In this document: one piece after another, positions 8,431 to 16,340 of the stretch
How the letters are laid out: each line of letters opens with the position of its first letter
How positions within the stretch are numbered: the first letter of the stretch is position 1
Origin: Sporomusa termitida
Lineage (GTDB): Bacteria; Bacillota; Negativicutes; Sporomusales; Sporomusaceae
DNA length: 64,000 nucleotides
NCBI RefSeq assembly: GCF_007641255.1
Contig: NZ_CP036259.1
Coordinates: 4,714,501 to 4,778,500, forward strand
Direction of reading: 5' to 3'
The notes under the pieces: model-generated
The model's database searches: none
Told to the model about the DNA's origin: nothing
The model's input: only the letters and a program-made list of their open reading frames with translations
Position numbers and translations under genes: made by a program

Positions 8431-9741
8431 ATGCGGTACTGGTATTCCCTTCATAAATGGTCCAGCCTGATTTGCGCCCTTATCATGCTCATGCTTTGTA
8501 TCACCGGGCTGCCGCTTATCTTCCACGATGAGCTGGAAGACGCGCTGGACAGCCGCCCGCATTTGACGGCGCGGCCTTCTCTGTACCGGAATCTGGACAC
8601 GCTTGTCGCGGCCGCTACGGCCGGGTATCCGGCCTATCAGCCGCGCTGGGTCATTATTAATAATGAAAAACCGGAAGTTTCAGTCGGCCTGGCGTCGCCG
8701 GACAACGGTGAAAATCCGTGGATTACCTTGAATGCTTACACGGGGAAAGTCATCACGTCCTCAGAAACCAAGTCTCCGGAAAAAACCGCGCTAACCTGGA
8801 TCTCCCGTTTGCATGCCGATCTGTTTGCCGGTTTGCCAGGACAGTTGTTTCTCGGCTTTATGGGACTTTTATTCCTGCTGGCCCTGGTATCCGGCGTCAT
8901 CATCTACAAGCCGTTTACGCGGTTTACTGCCTTTGGCGCCATTCGCACCGTGGGTTCGCCGCGCCAAAAATTTGCCGATCTTCATAAGCTGCTGGGCATA
9001 GTGGCTTTGGTATGGACTGTGCTCGTGACGGGAACCGGCGTTTTACATACGCTGTCCGCCCCTTTATATCAGCATTGGCAAACTTCGTCTATGCAGTCCC
9101 TGCTGGAGCCTTACCGCCATCAACCGCCGCCTAACCGGCTCAGCCCCGTACAGCAGGCTGTCGCTACCGTCCGGGCGGAGCTTCCCGGCCACCGCGTCGC
9201 CTTCCTCTATTTTCCCAATGACCAATGGGGCAGCCCATATCATTATATGATATATACAACAGGAGCAACATCGTATACCACTCATTGGTATACGCCGGCG
9301 CTGGTTGATGCGGCAACCGGGCAGCTAACGGCCGTCGCCGCCGTTCCCTGGTATATACGCCTGCTGCAGCTCGCACATCCGCTTCATTCCGGAAATTATG
9401 GCGGGCTGCCGCTAAAAGTCCTGTGGGCCTTGCTGGATATCGTCACGATCGGTGTGATTGTCAGCGGCAGCTATCTGTGGCTATTGCGAAAACGGCCGGC
9501 ATCGCCGCTTATATCACAGCAAATGCTGACTGTTTCCGAACTGTCGGCCGCGAAAGCGCCGCAGCCGCAATCCAGCTGGCAAATATGGAAACTGCCCCTG
9601 CTGTTAGGGTCCTTAACCGTCCTGGGCTGCGTGGCCGCACTGTTCGGAGCCGGAATCTGGCAGGGATTGTCCTGGTTGTTTCTTAGTCTGCCGCTGCTGA
9701 TTGCCATAAAGTTATGTTTGCGTTCAGGTCAAAACCACTGA
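8431..9741 (+). CDS. PepSY domain membrane protein (siderophore-iron reductase type)
   Basis: The 436-residue protein begins with the PepSY_TM helix YWYSLHKWSSLICALIMLML, with the conserved His and Trp. A PepSY domain follows (ISRLHADLFAGLPGQL), then helices around 145-170, 185-210, 335-360 and two near the C-terminus. The family probably handles siderophore-bound iron or reduces it at the inner membrane. AAAGGAGGG lies 5 bases before the ATG. It is cotranscribed with the intact TonB receptor and so under the same Fur box. It is about 80 residues shorter than the 3-kb paralogue, which has extra C-terminal helices. Confidence 0.85.
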   Translation: MRYWYSLHKWSSLICALIMLMLCITGLPLIFHDELEDALDSRPHLTARPSLYRNLDTLVAAATAGYPAYQPRWVIINNEKPEVSVGLASPDNGENPWITLNAYTGKVITSSETKSPEKTALTWISRLHADLFAGLPGQLFLGFMGLLFLLALVSGVIIYKPFTRFTAFGAIRTVGSPRQKFADLHKLLGIVALVWTVLVTGTGVLHTLSAPLYQHWQTSSMQSLLEPYRHQPPPNRLSPVQQAVATVRAELPGHRVAFLYFPNDQWGSPYHYMIYTTGATSYTTHWYTPALVDAATGQLTAVAAVPWYIRLLQLAHPLHSGNYGGLPLKVLWALLDIVTIGVIVSGSYLWLLRKRPASPLISQQMLTVSELSAAKAPQPQSSWQIWKLPLLLGSLTVLGCVAALFGAGIWQGLSWLFLSLPLLIAIKLCLRSGQNH

Positions 9742-9844
9742 CGCGGACTATAAGGAGGCAGTCCCCCCGCTCCTGGAGCAAAGCGTTGACTGTCTCGCCG
9801 GCAGCCATTGCTGCCGGCAAGCCAGTGATCAACAATGAGAAGAC

Positions 9845-9973
9845 AATGACCTGGTATTCCCCGACCCCTTCGGCAAACTCCAGGACCGGCGCAACTGGTC
9901 CAAACGCTTCAACGTCTGGCCAAAGCGGCCAGCCTTACTGCAAGCAAACTACGAACATCTACAAAAAAATTAA
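9845..9973 (+). pseudogene. Remnant of a tyrosine integrase
   Basis: The frame reads NDLVFPDPFGKLQDRRNWSK then RF. This aligns almost residue for residue with NNLVFPDNNGRIQDPKKWSQ-RF of the complete integrase at 20.8-22.0 kb. The catalytic HxxR and Tyr parts are absent, and homology ends after RF; the frame stops at 9971. A TGA at 9836 in the same frame closes the other side. The fragment marks a former integrated element. Confidence 0.65.
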
Positions 9974-10046
9974 ACAGTCTTAGTCCGCTGGAGTTTCGAA
10001 CCAAGACTGCTTAACTTCTCTATGTCTACTAAATGAGGGTCATTCC

Positions 10047-10084
10047 AGAAGAGTTACGGGGGAACCTGTAACTCTTCTGCTTTT
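10047..10084 (+). terminator. Rho-independent terminator
   Basis: AGAAGAGTTAC pairs with GTAACTCTTCT, followed by GCTTTT. It lies beyond the integrase remnant. Confidence 0.6.
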
Positions 10085-10160
10085 ACATCAACCAGCATTC
10101 CGCAGGCGATAAAGTATCGGTGGCATAGTCAAATGCTGACACATCACCACCCCCTAATTT
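10083..10160 (-). pseudogene. Remnant of a holin-like toxin locus
   Basis: The minus strand reads GGGGGTGGTGAT then GTG TCA GCA TTT GA, identical to the ribosome binding site and first five codons of the toxin at 13.2 kb. After MSAFD the sequence diverges and stops after 19 codons without a membrane helix. It is a truncated copy of the same cassette, next to the integrase remnant. Confidence 0.55.
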
Positions 10161-10241
10161 GAAAATGGGTTGCGCGTTGGGAGGAACGGCGGTTGCCGCT
10201 TGGCCAGGCGAGTGGCGGCAGGTCGCGTATCGTAAGGCGTG

Positions 10242-10868
10242 CTATTTCCGTTCCGAAAATGCAAGACGCAATCCGAAACCGACAAATATTAACCCGGTTA
10301 GCCAATTAAAATATTCCTGTATTTTTTCATTGCTTTCCATCCAAGAACGTATTTTCGCTGCCGCTAAAGCGTAGATATTCAATATAGCAAATCCCATTAT
10401 AACAAACACGACCCCGAACAAAATCATTTGCTGGTTCGCATAAGCGCTTTTGTTATCAATAAATTGCGGCAAAAAGCTGAGAAAAAAAAGCGTAGTCTTC
10501 GGATTTAACGCAGAGGTTAAAAAACCGGTGAGAAATAAGTCTTTGCCTGTGGATTGCACATTAGAGGTCGCTACAGACATCTTCTGTTTATTTAGCAAAC
10601 AACTTATTCCAACATAGAACAAATAGCTGGCCCCAAGCAGCTTTATGATAAAAAATGCTAACGATGATGCTTCTAACAAAGCCGCTAACCCAAAAGCAGC
10701 CGCCAGTACCTGAAACATATCTCCGATTGAGGCTCCCAATACCGCCTTACATGCTGCTTGGGGTCCCTCCGTCATTCCTTTCGTAATGATGTATATCGTA
10801 GTTGGCCCAGGTGTCAAAATCAGAATGAAAGATACCAAAACAAACAAATAAATATTGGTTAGTTCCAT
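10242..10868 (-). CDS. LysE/RhtB-family amino acid exporter
   Basis: This 208-residue membrane protein has the LysE family signature near the N-terminus (FILILTPGPTTIYIITKGMT). It also has the mid-protein LNPKTTLFFLSFLPQFI stretch and six hydrophobic segments. It would export an amino acid such as homoserine, threonine or leucine; the substrate cannot be told. The length is normal. A 3' fragment of a second LysE gene with a very similar LNPKVALFFLSFLPQFI stretch lies at 20.1-20.5 kb next to the integrase. Confidence 0.88.
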   Translation of the reverse strand: MELTNIYLFVLVSFILILTPGPTTIYIITKGMTEGPQAACKAVLGASIGDMFQVLAAAFGLAALLEASSLAFFIIKLLGASYLFYVGISCLLNKQKMSVATSNVQSTGKDLFLTGFLTSALNPKTTLFFLSFLPQFIDNKSAYANQQMILFGVVFVIMGFAILNIYALAAAKIRSWMESNEKIQEYFNWLTGLIFVGFGLRLAFSERK

Positions 10869-10994
10869 ATATGAAACACCTACCTTCGCAAAATGTTTTT
10901 CTATCCTATCAAGGATAAAGGCTGCTTGTTTCCGCCCCGGGTTGGCTATGCACCTGCCGGCAAATTGAATTTGGCTGTTTTAGATGATGCCGGT

Positions 10995-11444
10995 TTATTG
11001 CAAGGCTAACGCCATTTCGTCGGTGTTAACAAATCCCATCTTTTGATAGATTGGTTTACCTTGCTCAGAGGCCAGCAGTCGTATTGTCCTAACACCTTTG
11101 CTTTTGAGCCAAGCAATCGTTGCTTTTGTTAATTCTGTCGCTAAGCCTCTGGTGCGTTCCCGGGGTACTGTATACACATCCCCGATAAAGCCATAAAAGG
11201 GTTGCTTAAAAAAGCAATAGGGTATATCTGATTTAATAAAACCACCACAACAAGCCATAATCTTGTCACCATCTTTAACAATGAAATGTGCTGCCTCGTC
11301 ATTTTGATAAAGATGTATGTATTTTTGCCGTATTCTTTGCTTTGCATCATCTGCCAACAAATCCATATATCCGCTTTCACGAAACATACTAAGTTTTAAT
11401 TCTATAATTTCATCTATCTCACTTAATTTAGCTTTGTGTACCAA
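10995..11444 (-). CDS. GNAT-family N-acetyltransferase
   Basis: The protein has the GNAT acetyl-CoA fold: GFIGDVYTVPRERTRGLATE carries beta-4 and the pyrophosphate-binding R/Q-x-x-G-x-A loop (RTRGLA). WLKSKGVRTIRLLASEQGKP and then YQKMGFV form the C-terminal part. The acceptor is unknown. I choose the TTG at 11444, preceded by GGAGGTGTCCA, giving 149 residues. An ATG 21 bases further upstream places the ribosome binding site inside the gene, so it is less likely. Confidence 0.8.
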   Translation of the reverse strand: MVHKAKLSEIDEIIELKLSMFRESGYMDLLADDAKQRIRQKYIHLYQNDEAAHFIVKDGDKIMACCGGFIKSDIPYCFFKQPFYGFIGDVYTVPRERTRGLATELTKATIAWLKSKGVRTIRLLASEQGKPIYQKMGFVNTDEMALALQ

Positions 11445-11716
11445 ATGGACACCTCCATAAAACATAAAATATTTTGTTGTTGCTATTTATATTCTACTGC
11501 AATGCGGTAATTTACACCATCGCTATCTTTTAAGTCCGCAATGTACGTACTTGCAGCGTGCGGCCAGCCGCCGTGATCCCGGTTGCACTTCCAAGCCGGC
11601 GGTATGGGACAAAGTGGTTGAAGACAGTGCGCTAGCGTTTTCCCGTCCCAGCATGCACAGGATTTCCTTTGCGCCTGGCGAAAATATCCAGAAGAATAGC
11701 AAGGGAGGTTTTCCGC

Positions 11717-12487
11717 ATGTCCGTCTTATCGCCCGTGAAAAATCGGTTGCCATATTATTTTCTGTCTGCCGCCGGCCTGAGCGCCGCGCTGTTCTTTTTC
11801 TCCACCGGCTTTTACGACAACTGGCCGCTGACCTGGCTGGCCCCGCTGCCGGTCTGCCTGTACGCCCTGCCGGAAAACCAGGAAGCAGGGCTGGCGCTGT
11901 TAAGCCGGACAGCGGCGAGGAACCGGGTTGCTCTCATTGCCGGCCTCAGCCTCCAGCAGGAGCGGCTGGCCAATACGGCCGTCGCCTTTGCTCCGGACGG
12001 CTCACTGTCCGCCGCCTATGACAAGCAGCATTTGCTGCCGGCCTACGAAAGCCGCTATACGCCCGGCGACAGCCTGGCCCGGCTGGACGCCGGCGGGGCC
12101 GCGGCGGGGCTGGCCATCTGCAAGGACATGGATTTTGTCCGGCCGGCCAGGGACTACAGCCGCCAGGGTACCGGCCTGCTGCTGGTGCCGGCGCTGGATT
12201 TTCACGATGACGGCTGGCTGCACGCCCGCATTGCCGTCCTGCGCGGCGTGGAGGGCAATATGGCCGTCGCCCGCGCCGCCCAATGGGGCCTGCTGACGCT
12301 CAGCGACAGCCGCGGCCGCATCCTGGGCATGACCGCCACCGATGCGGCCGCCGGCGAAGCTATCCTGCTGGGGCAGCTCCCGGCAGGCGGCGGCCGCTCG
12401 CTGTATAGTCTGACGGGCGACTGGCTGGCCTGGCTGTGTCTCGCCGCCACCGCCTTGGCTATAGTTCGATTCAGACAGCTCAGATGA
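11717..12487 (+). CDS. Lnt-like carbon-nitrogen hydrolase with most of the membrane domain missing
   Basis: This 256-residue protein has an N-terminal hydrophobic part like apolipoprotein N-acyltransferase (FSTGFYDNWPLTWLAPLPV). It then goes straight into the nitrilase-fold domain: Glu in ALPENQ (about residue 38), Lys in YDKQHLLPAYE (about 105) and Cys in GLAICKDMDF (about 135). A C-terminal helix ends the protein. The catalytic triad is complete, but complete Lnt proteins are about 500 residues and have several helices before the Glu loop, so helices 3-6 appear deleted. AGGGAGG precedes the ATG. Its high GC content differs from its neighbours. It may be a pseudogene by internal deletion or a reduced enzyme. 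Confidence 0.6.
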   Translation: MSVLSPVKNRLPYYFLSAAGLSAALFFFSTGFYDNWPLTWLAPLPVCLYALPENQEAGLALLSRTAARNRVALIAGLSLQQERLANTAVAFAPDGSLSAAYDKQHLLPAYESRYTPGDSLARLDAGGAAAGLAICKDMDFVRPARDYSRQGTGLLLVPALDFHDDGWLHARIAVLRGVEGNMAVARAAQWGLLTLSDSRGRILGMTATDAAAGEAILLGQLPAGGGRSLYSLTGDWLAWLCLAATALAIVRFRQLR

Positions 12488-12606
12488 GGATGATCGCACT
12501 CATCACGTTTCTGGTGCTGCTGATAGCCGGTGGAATTCGTTCGATACCGACCGTTTTCATTGTTCCCTTTGAACATTACTTTGGCTGGAACCGGGCCGTC
12601 ATAGCG
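12484..12606 (+). pseudogene. 5' fragment of an MFS transporter gene
   Basis: MRMIALITFLVLLIAGGIRS then SIPTVFIVPFEHYFGWNRAVI is the first helix and following loop of a major facilitator transporter (the GW-R-V-I pattern is typical). Homology stops abruptly after about 40 residues where the toxin-module sequence begins. The start overlaps the stop of the Lnt-like gene. Confidence 0.6.
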
Positions 12607-12850
12607 TGTGATAGGCTTCCATCTCACGGACGTAATAAATCCGCAGAAATTTGTCTACACTTTTAAGAATACCAAAAGCTGCCGGCATTACCGGCAGCCT
12701 CCCTGCAAAAACTGCATAAACGTCCCCAAACCCAGCAGCCCGCGTCAGTTGCACCCGTATCCATTCCGAACCGTCCCGGCTGGTCACCAGCCGGCCGCAG
12801 AGAACCCTACTGCTTTGCAGCTTCTTCCTGACCTGCTCAACGGTCAGCAT
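12599..12850 (-). CDS. Small orphan protein fused out of frame to a decayed module gene
   Basis: The 83-residue frame starts MLTVEQVRKKLQSSRVLCGR, 3 bases after the SymE-like gene, with GGTAGGCGG upstream. Its first 45 residues match nothing I recognise. In a neighbouring frame the same DNA reads GLGTFMQFLQGGCR and then stops, which matches the C-terminus of the 68-residue membrane protein at 18.66 kb (MTLGMVVQFLQGGCR). So the 3' part of this frame reads through the remains of that gene and its terminator hairpin (12674-12698). It probably ends in a degraded gene. Confidence 0.4.
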   Translation of the reverse strand: MLTVEQVRKKLQSSRVLCGRLVTSRDGSEWIRVQLTRAAGFGDVYAVFAGRLPVMPAAFGILKSVDKFLRIYYVREMEAYHTL

Positions 12851-12852
12851 CG

Positions 12853-13044
12853 TTACCGCCTACCGTTCCCCGGCGGGCAGGGCTCCGGCAAGAGACGGGC
12901 CTTGATGAACAGGCTGCCCTCATTTTCTTTCACTTCGATTTGTAAGCCCGGCCGCAGAAAGCGCAAAGGCCTGGACAACTGCCTATTGCAGGTTACGCGC
13001 CGTGCCGGGCACACGTTTTTTCTGAGCGCTTGCATATTTTTCAT
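12853..13044 (-). CDS. SymE-like small protein, possibly degenerate
   Basis: The C-terminal half, GLQIEVKENEGSLFIKARL, resembles the SymE/AbrB-like end of the protein at 19.03-19.23 kb (GNKITIEDHSGALLIKAV). The tryptophan-containing G-K-W-L motif is not evident, so the N-terminal part may be frameshifted. The apparent start codon lies inside the antisense RNA promoter of the toxin locus, so the true start is uncertain. It holds the same relative position as the intact SymE-like gene of the second module. Confidence 0.4.
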   Translation of the reverse strand: MKNMQALRKNVCPARRVTCNRQLSRPLRFLRPGLQIEVKENEGSLFIKARLLPEPCPPGNGRR

Positions 13045-13177
13045 TCTATGGGTATACTATAAAAAAAGGACTGACGTGTTGCAAGCACGCCAGCCCAACA
13101 GGCTGCCTAACCGGAAAACGGTTAGCCTAGAAATAACCGCGAAACCTTGGCTAGGGCGCGGTTATTTCAGGTTTTTA
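13030..13177 (+). ncRNA. Antisense RNA (antitoxin) of holin-like toxin locus 2, with promoter
   Basis: A strong promoter is visible: TTGCAT (13030-13035), a 17-base spacer, then TATACT (13053-13058), so transcription should begin near 13065. The RNA ends at a hairpin, GAAATAACCGCG pairing with CGCGGTTATTTC, followed by GGTTTTT (to 13177). It is complementary to the 3' end of the toxin mRNA, which terminates at the facing hairpin 13070-13096 with seven U. Overlapping 3' ends are the arrangement known from TxpA/RatA and BsrG/SR4 in Bacillus. Confidence 0.7.
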
Positions 13178-13235
13178 TGACCACAACAAGTGTTGCGAAT
13201 GCAATCATTAAGTACATTGCCTCAAATGCTGACAC
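13167..13235 (-). CDS. Holin-like type I toxin, copy 2
   Basis: The peptide MSAFEAMYLMIAFATLVVVIKT (22 residues) has the family layout: short acidic start, then a single membrane helix. It would act by membrane damage when overproduced. The start is GTG at 13235, 5 bases after GGGGGTGG. That ribosome binding site is partly paired in a hairpin (CCCTTT with AAAGGG). The promoter is an extended -10 (TATGCTATAAT) near 13300. It faces the antisense RNA described separately. The locus belongs to the first toxin module. Confidence 0.7.
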   Translation of the reverse strand: MSAFEAMYLMIAFATLVVVIKT

Positions 13236-13339
13236 ATTACCACCCCCTTTCTTACAAAGGGAATGGCTAACCGCTCCTCGACAGCCTGTTACGCTAATTA
13301 TAGCATATTCTGTCAGGGCGAACAGAAAATTTCGTTCCT

Positions 13340-13372
13340 GCCGCCTTGCCACTGAGCGGCTTTTTTTTATTT
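13340..13372 (+). terminator. Cassette-edge terminator, locus 2
   Basis: GCCGCCTTGCC pairs imperfectly with GAGCGGC and is followed by eight T. It corresponds to the hairpins at 5.78 and 20.11 kb. Confidence 0.5.
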
Positions 13373-13488
13373 CCCCTGCCTAGCCGGTGAGGGCCGCCGG
13401 ACAGGCTTACGGTGAGCGGCTGCACGGCTGATCATGGTAAGCTGAACCTCACTCTCTGGTGCCTTTTGCCATCAGTACACGTTCCGCC

Positions 13489-13769
13489 GGCGCCTATGCG
13501 TCTCCGGAAGTAAGAGAAGCAGCAGAACAGGAATTAAGCTGATTCTTTCAGAAGTCCAGGCTATTTGTGAGGCAAACGGCGTTGAGGCCAGAGCTCATTC
13601 GCTCTTTGGCAATGCCGTCAAAGAAATTCTGCTTCATGCCGATTCCTGCCGGGCTGACAAGATTATCTGCGGTACCAGGGGGGTGGGCAACTTTGCCGGT
13701 TTATTGCTGGGCAGTGTGGCGCGTACTCTGGTAACGTACGCCAAAATCCCCGTAATGGTAATTAAATAG
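13489..13769 (+). pseudogene. Universal stress protein (UspA) 3' fragment, frameshifted
   Basis: One frame reads YASPEVREAAEQELS and stops at 13540. Another continues from 13539 as LILSEVQAICEANGVEARAH and later GTRGVGNFAGLLLGSVART, ending AKIPVMVIK. The G-x2-G-x9-G-S ATP-binding pattern and the PVMVIK end are characteristic of UspA. The N-terminal 60 or so residues are missing, and one or two bases are lost at the frame junction. It is a broken host gene at the edge of the first toxin module. Confidence 0.75.
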
Positions 13770-13827
13770 CGGAATTGAAATAAAAAAGAAGAGTTTCTCA
13801 GAACTCCTCCGGCTTTCCCCCGCAAAC

Positions 13828-13857
13828 ACAGCAGCACGCCCATCAGCGTGCTGCTGT
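13828..13857. terminator. Strong hairpin after the UspA fragment
   Basis: ACAGCAGCACGC pairs perfectly with GCGTGCTGCTGT around a 6-base loop. There is no long T-run on either side, so termination is likely but not certain. Confidence 0.4.
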
Positions 13858-13975
13858 CCTTCCTGCGAAAGATTGAATTAATAACCGTCAGTTCACCCTA
13901 CTGGCGTTGACACTTACAGACCGTTTATCTGTCATCCGGTACCACACCATGAGCCATACGTTGCCGTCCGGTTAT

Positions 13976-14362
13976 TTATAACTGCCTGACACCCGGGACT
14001 ACGGCCGGCGTCTTATCGTAATCAATAATCACTCCCATACTAAAGTGGACGAAGAGATCCGGATATCCATCCACTGGCATCCAATAAGCAACTGCTTCTC
14101 TGTCGCCATATTTATTTTTTCTAAATACCGGCTGTTGAGTACTTATTGCCTGATTGGCCAAACAACCTTTATGAACTTCAGGCGTACCACAGGAAGAACA
14201 CTTTTTTCCTTTCACTTGCCCAACGCTTTCACTTGCTGCATTTAGTACGATTATTTCTCGATTTTTGTACGCCAGTTGAGCCGGTTCAGGGTAATGTCCC
14301 CACATGAGATGGAAAGCTCGCACTAATTCAGCTAATTCACTTTGTTCAATTTTCATATCCAT
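13976..14362 (-). CDS. PAS-like sensor protein with a cysteine motif
   Basis: The 128-residue protein has a PAS-like first half (LVRAFHLMWGHYPEPAQLAY, then NREIIVLNAASESVGQVKG). This is followed by KCSSCGTPEVHKGCL, a C-x2-C-G-x4-H-x2-C arrangement that could bind zinc or iron. The second half (REAVAYWMPVDGYPDLFVHF) closes the domain. There is no output domain, so it may be a single-domain redox or metal sensor. The ATG at 14362 has GGAGG 9 bases upstream. I recognise the layout but cannot name a characterised relative. Confidence 0.5.
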   Translation of the reverse strand: MDMKIEQSELAELVRAFHLMWGHYPEPAQLAYKNREIIVLNAASESVGQVKGKKCSSCGTPEVHKGCLANQAISTQQPVFRKNKYGDREAVAYWMPVDGYPDLFVHFSMGVIIDYDKTPAVVPGVRQL

Positions 14363-14620
14363 AAACAATAACCTCCGTTTTATTATCAGGTTGACGAATA
14401 AACGCTCTGAAGAACCTAGCTTTCGCCTTTACCTACCGTTGTCTCACTGCGCTTACTATGGTTTCAGAAACCAGGGGACTTTTATCCCTGTCCATGGTGC
14501 GATCCTCCTTTTCCTCTAAATTGGCCTTCTAATTACAATAACGAAATTCCGTCCAATTTATTGCAGAGGAAGAATAAAAATGTATAAAAGGCAATTTGGC
14601 CACGTTATTAAACTGCTGTA

Positions 14621-14718
14621 AAAACGACAAAAAGGCTTTACGAAAATTTCGTAAAGCCTTTAAATACAAATGGCGACCCCGGTAGGATTCGAACCTGCGA
14701 CCTTTTGTTTCATAGTCA
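14621..14718 (-). repeat. 3' tRNA-Arg fragment: distal attachment site of the integrated island
   Basis: Bases 14671-14718 match the 3' 48 bases of the tRNA-Arg(ACG) gene at 22.12 kb at 45 of 48 positions, in the same orientation. The tRNA 5' half is missing. The adjoining hairpin (AAGGCTTTACGA with TCGTAAAGCCTT) is also duplicated beside the complete tRNA. This is the expected distal att site of an element whose integrase uses the tRNA 3' end. Confidence 0.75.
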
Positions 14719-14884
14719 GGTTCGGGCTCCATCTTTCGTTTCAAAACGCCATGGATATTTGTCACTGCTGGATTTCCATTACGGAGCGTCACAGAATTTT
14801 TAGCGTAGTTATTGTAATATTGTTGCCGGATCTAATATATTTTAGGTTTTTACCTTAATCACGATCGAGCAAGAGAAAAAAGTC

Positions 14885-14915
14885 TTGACTTAGAGTTTAC
14901 TTTAAATGATATATT
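14885..14915 (+). promoter_or_regulatory. MerR-type promoter of the aldo/keto reductase
   Basis: TTGACT (14885-14890) and TATATT (14910-14915) are separated by 19 bases. The spacer carries an imperfect dyad (CTTAGAG...CTTTAA). Overlong spacers with a central dyad are typical of promoters activated by MerR-family proteins. No merR gene is nearby. Confidence 0.45.
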
Positions 14916-15055
14916 TAAGTACATATCCTCAGGCAATTTATTGATCGTAATAAACCTTTTCATTAATGCCCCTTCACTGATTTGAATAAAGTACTTTCGC
15001 CGTCCGCCTATTCCGGCCGGAAAGTGCTTTTAAATATTACGAAACAGAAAAGAGG

Positions 15056-16183
15056 ATGAACATGGAACAGAAAAAATTAGGTTTTGGCTTTATGCGATTG
15101 CCGTTAAAAAACCAGGATGACCCGGAAAGCATCGATCTTGCAACAGTAAACCAGATGGTAGACAGCTTTCTGGAACGAGGGTTTACCTATTTTGACACGG
15201 CATACATGTATCATGCCAGTAAAAGCGAGATCGCTTTCCGGGAAGCCCTGGTAAAGCGTCACAACAGAGACAGCTTTACCGTCGCCACAAAATTGCCGAC
15301 CATGTTTCTAAAAACCAAGGATGATCAGATCCGCATTTTTAACGAGCAGCTGGAAAAGTGCGGTGTTGACTACTTTGACTACTATCTGCTGCACAACCTG
15401 GGCATATCGAACTATCGAACGGCACAAAGGCTAGACAGTTTTGCCTTTGCGCTGGAAAAGAAAAAAGAGGGGAAAATCAACAGGCTGGGCTTCTCGTTTC
15501 ATGACCGGGCGGAACTGCTGGACGAAATCCTGACCGCGCACCCGGAGGCAGAGTTTGTACAACTCCAGATTAATTATCTGGACTGGGAAAATGAAAGCAT
15601 TCAGTCCAGGAAGTGCTATGAAGTAGCCCGGAAGCACAATAAACCCATTGTTGTTATGGAGCCGATTAAGGGAGGCGCACTGGCAAAGGTACCCGAAAAA
15701 GCGGAACAGCTGTTTAAAGCCTATCATCCGGAAATGTCGGTACCGTCATGGGCCATACGGTATGCGGCTAGTCTGGAAGGCGTCATGATGGTATTAAGCG
15801 GCATGTCGGACATGAATCAGCTGCTGGATAATACCGGTTATATGCAGCAACTCGCACCATTTACCAGCCAGGAACGCGAAATTGTAAACAGCGCCGTAAA
15901 CATCATCAATGAATCCATCGCCATTCCTTGTACGGCCTGCCAGTACTGCGTGGAAGACTGTCCGAAAAATATAACCATTCCTAAATATTTCGCATTATAT
16001 AATGCGGAGAAGCAGTCCGCCGGCCAAAGCCCTACCATCCAGCGGGTGTACTATAATAACTATGCGCAATTCCACGGCAAAGCCTCTGACTGTATTGAGT
16101 GCAAGCAATGTGAAAACCATTGCCCGCAGCATATCAAAATTACGGAACACTTAAAAGATGTAGCCGCCGCTTTTGAACCGTAA
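15056..16183 (+). CDS. Aldo/keto reductase with C-terminal 4Fe-4S domain
   Basis: The 375-residue enzyme has an N-terminal TIM-barrel aldo/keto reductase domain (GFGFMRLPL, then [20 protein letters not shown] with catalytic Asp and Tyr, VATKLPT with Lys, and DYYLLHNL with His). At the C-terminus are two ferredoxin-like cysteine clusters, [14 protein letters not shown] and [14 protein letters not shown]. Such proteins are common in anaerobes and reduce carbonyls with NAD(P)H or through the Fe-S domain; the substrate is unknown. AAGAGG precedes the ATG. It is the first gene inside the tRNA-Arg island and has a MerR-type promoter. Confidence 0.9.
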   Translation: MNMEQKKLGFGFMRLPLKNQDDPESIDLATVNQMVDSFLERGFTYFDTAYMYHASKSEIAFREALVKRHNRDSFTVATKLPTMFLKTKDDQIRIFNEQLEKCGVDYFDYYLLHNLGISNYRTAQRLDSFAFALEKKKEGKINRLGFSFHDRAELLDEILTAHPEAEFVQLQINYLDWENESIQSRKCYEVARKHNKPIVVMEPIKGGALAKVPEKAEQLFKAYHPEMSVPSWAIRYAASLEGVMMVLSGMSDMNQLLDNTGYMQQLAPFTSQEREIVNSAVNIINESIAIPCTACQYCVEDCPKNITIPKYFALYNAEKQSAGQSPTIQRVYYNNYAQFHGKASDCIECKQCENHCPQHIKITEHLKDVAAAFEP

Positions 16184-16340
16184 CTCCCCCCGCTAAGGCA
16201 AGAAAATAGCGACGATATTCGTTACATGCAAAAGGGTGTCACCGCCGGGATATAATTGACCCATAGAGCCGAAAAGAAATTGACCCACACCAAAATCATA
16301 AGCTACCATGGGGATTGACAAGATCACCAGGAGGTAGCAA

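Noticed and set aside
9985-10012. A GGAGTTTCGAACC stretch that looks like a tRNA T-arm, a possible old att site near the integrase remnant
   Set aside because: The flanking bases do not form a T-stem and no acceptor or anticodon arm is present.
14529-14792. Minus-strand ORF of 87 codons and overlapping plus-strand ORF
   Set aside because: Both run through the tRNA-Arg fragment and its terminator and have no ribosome binding site.
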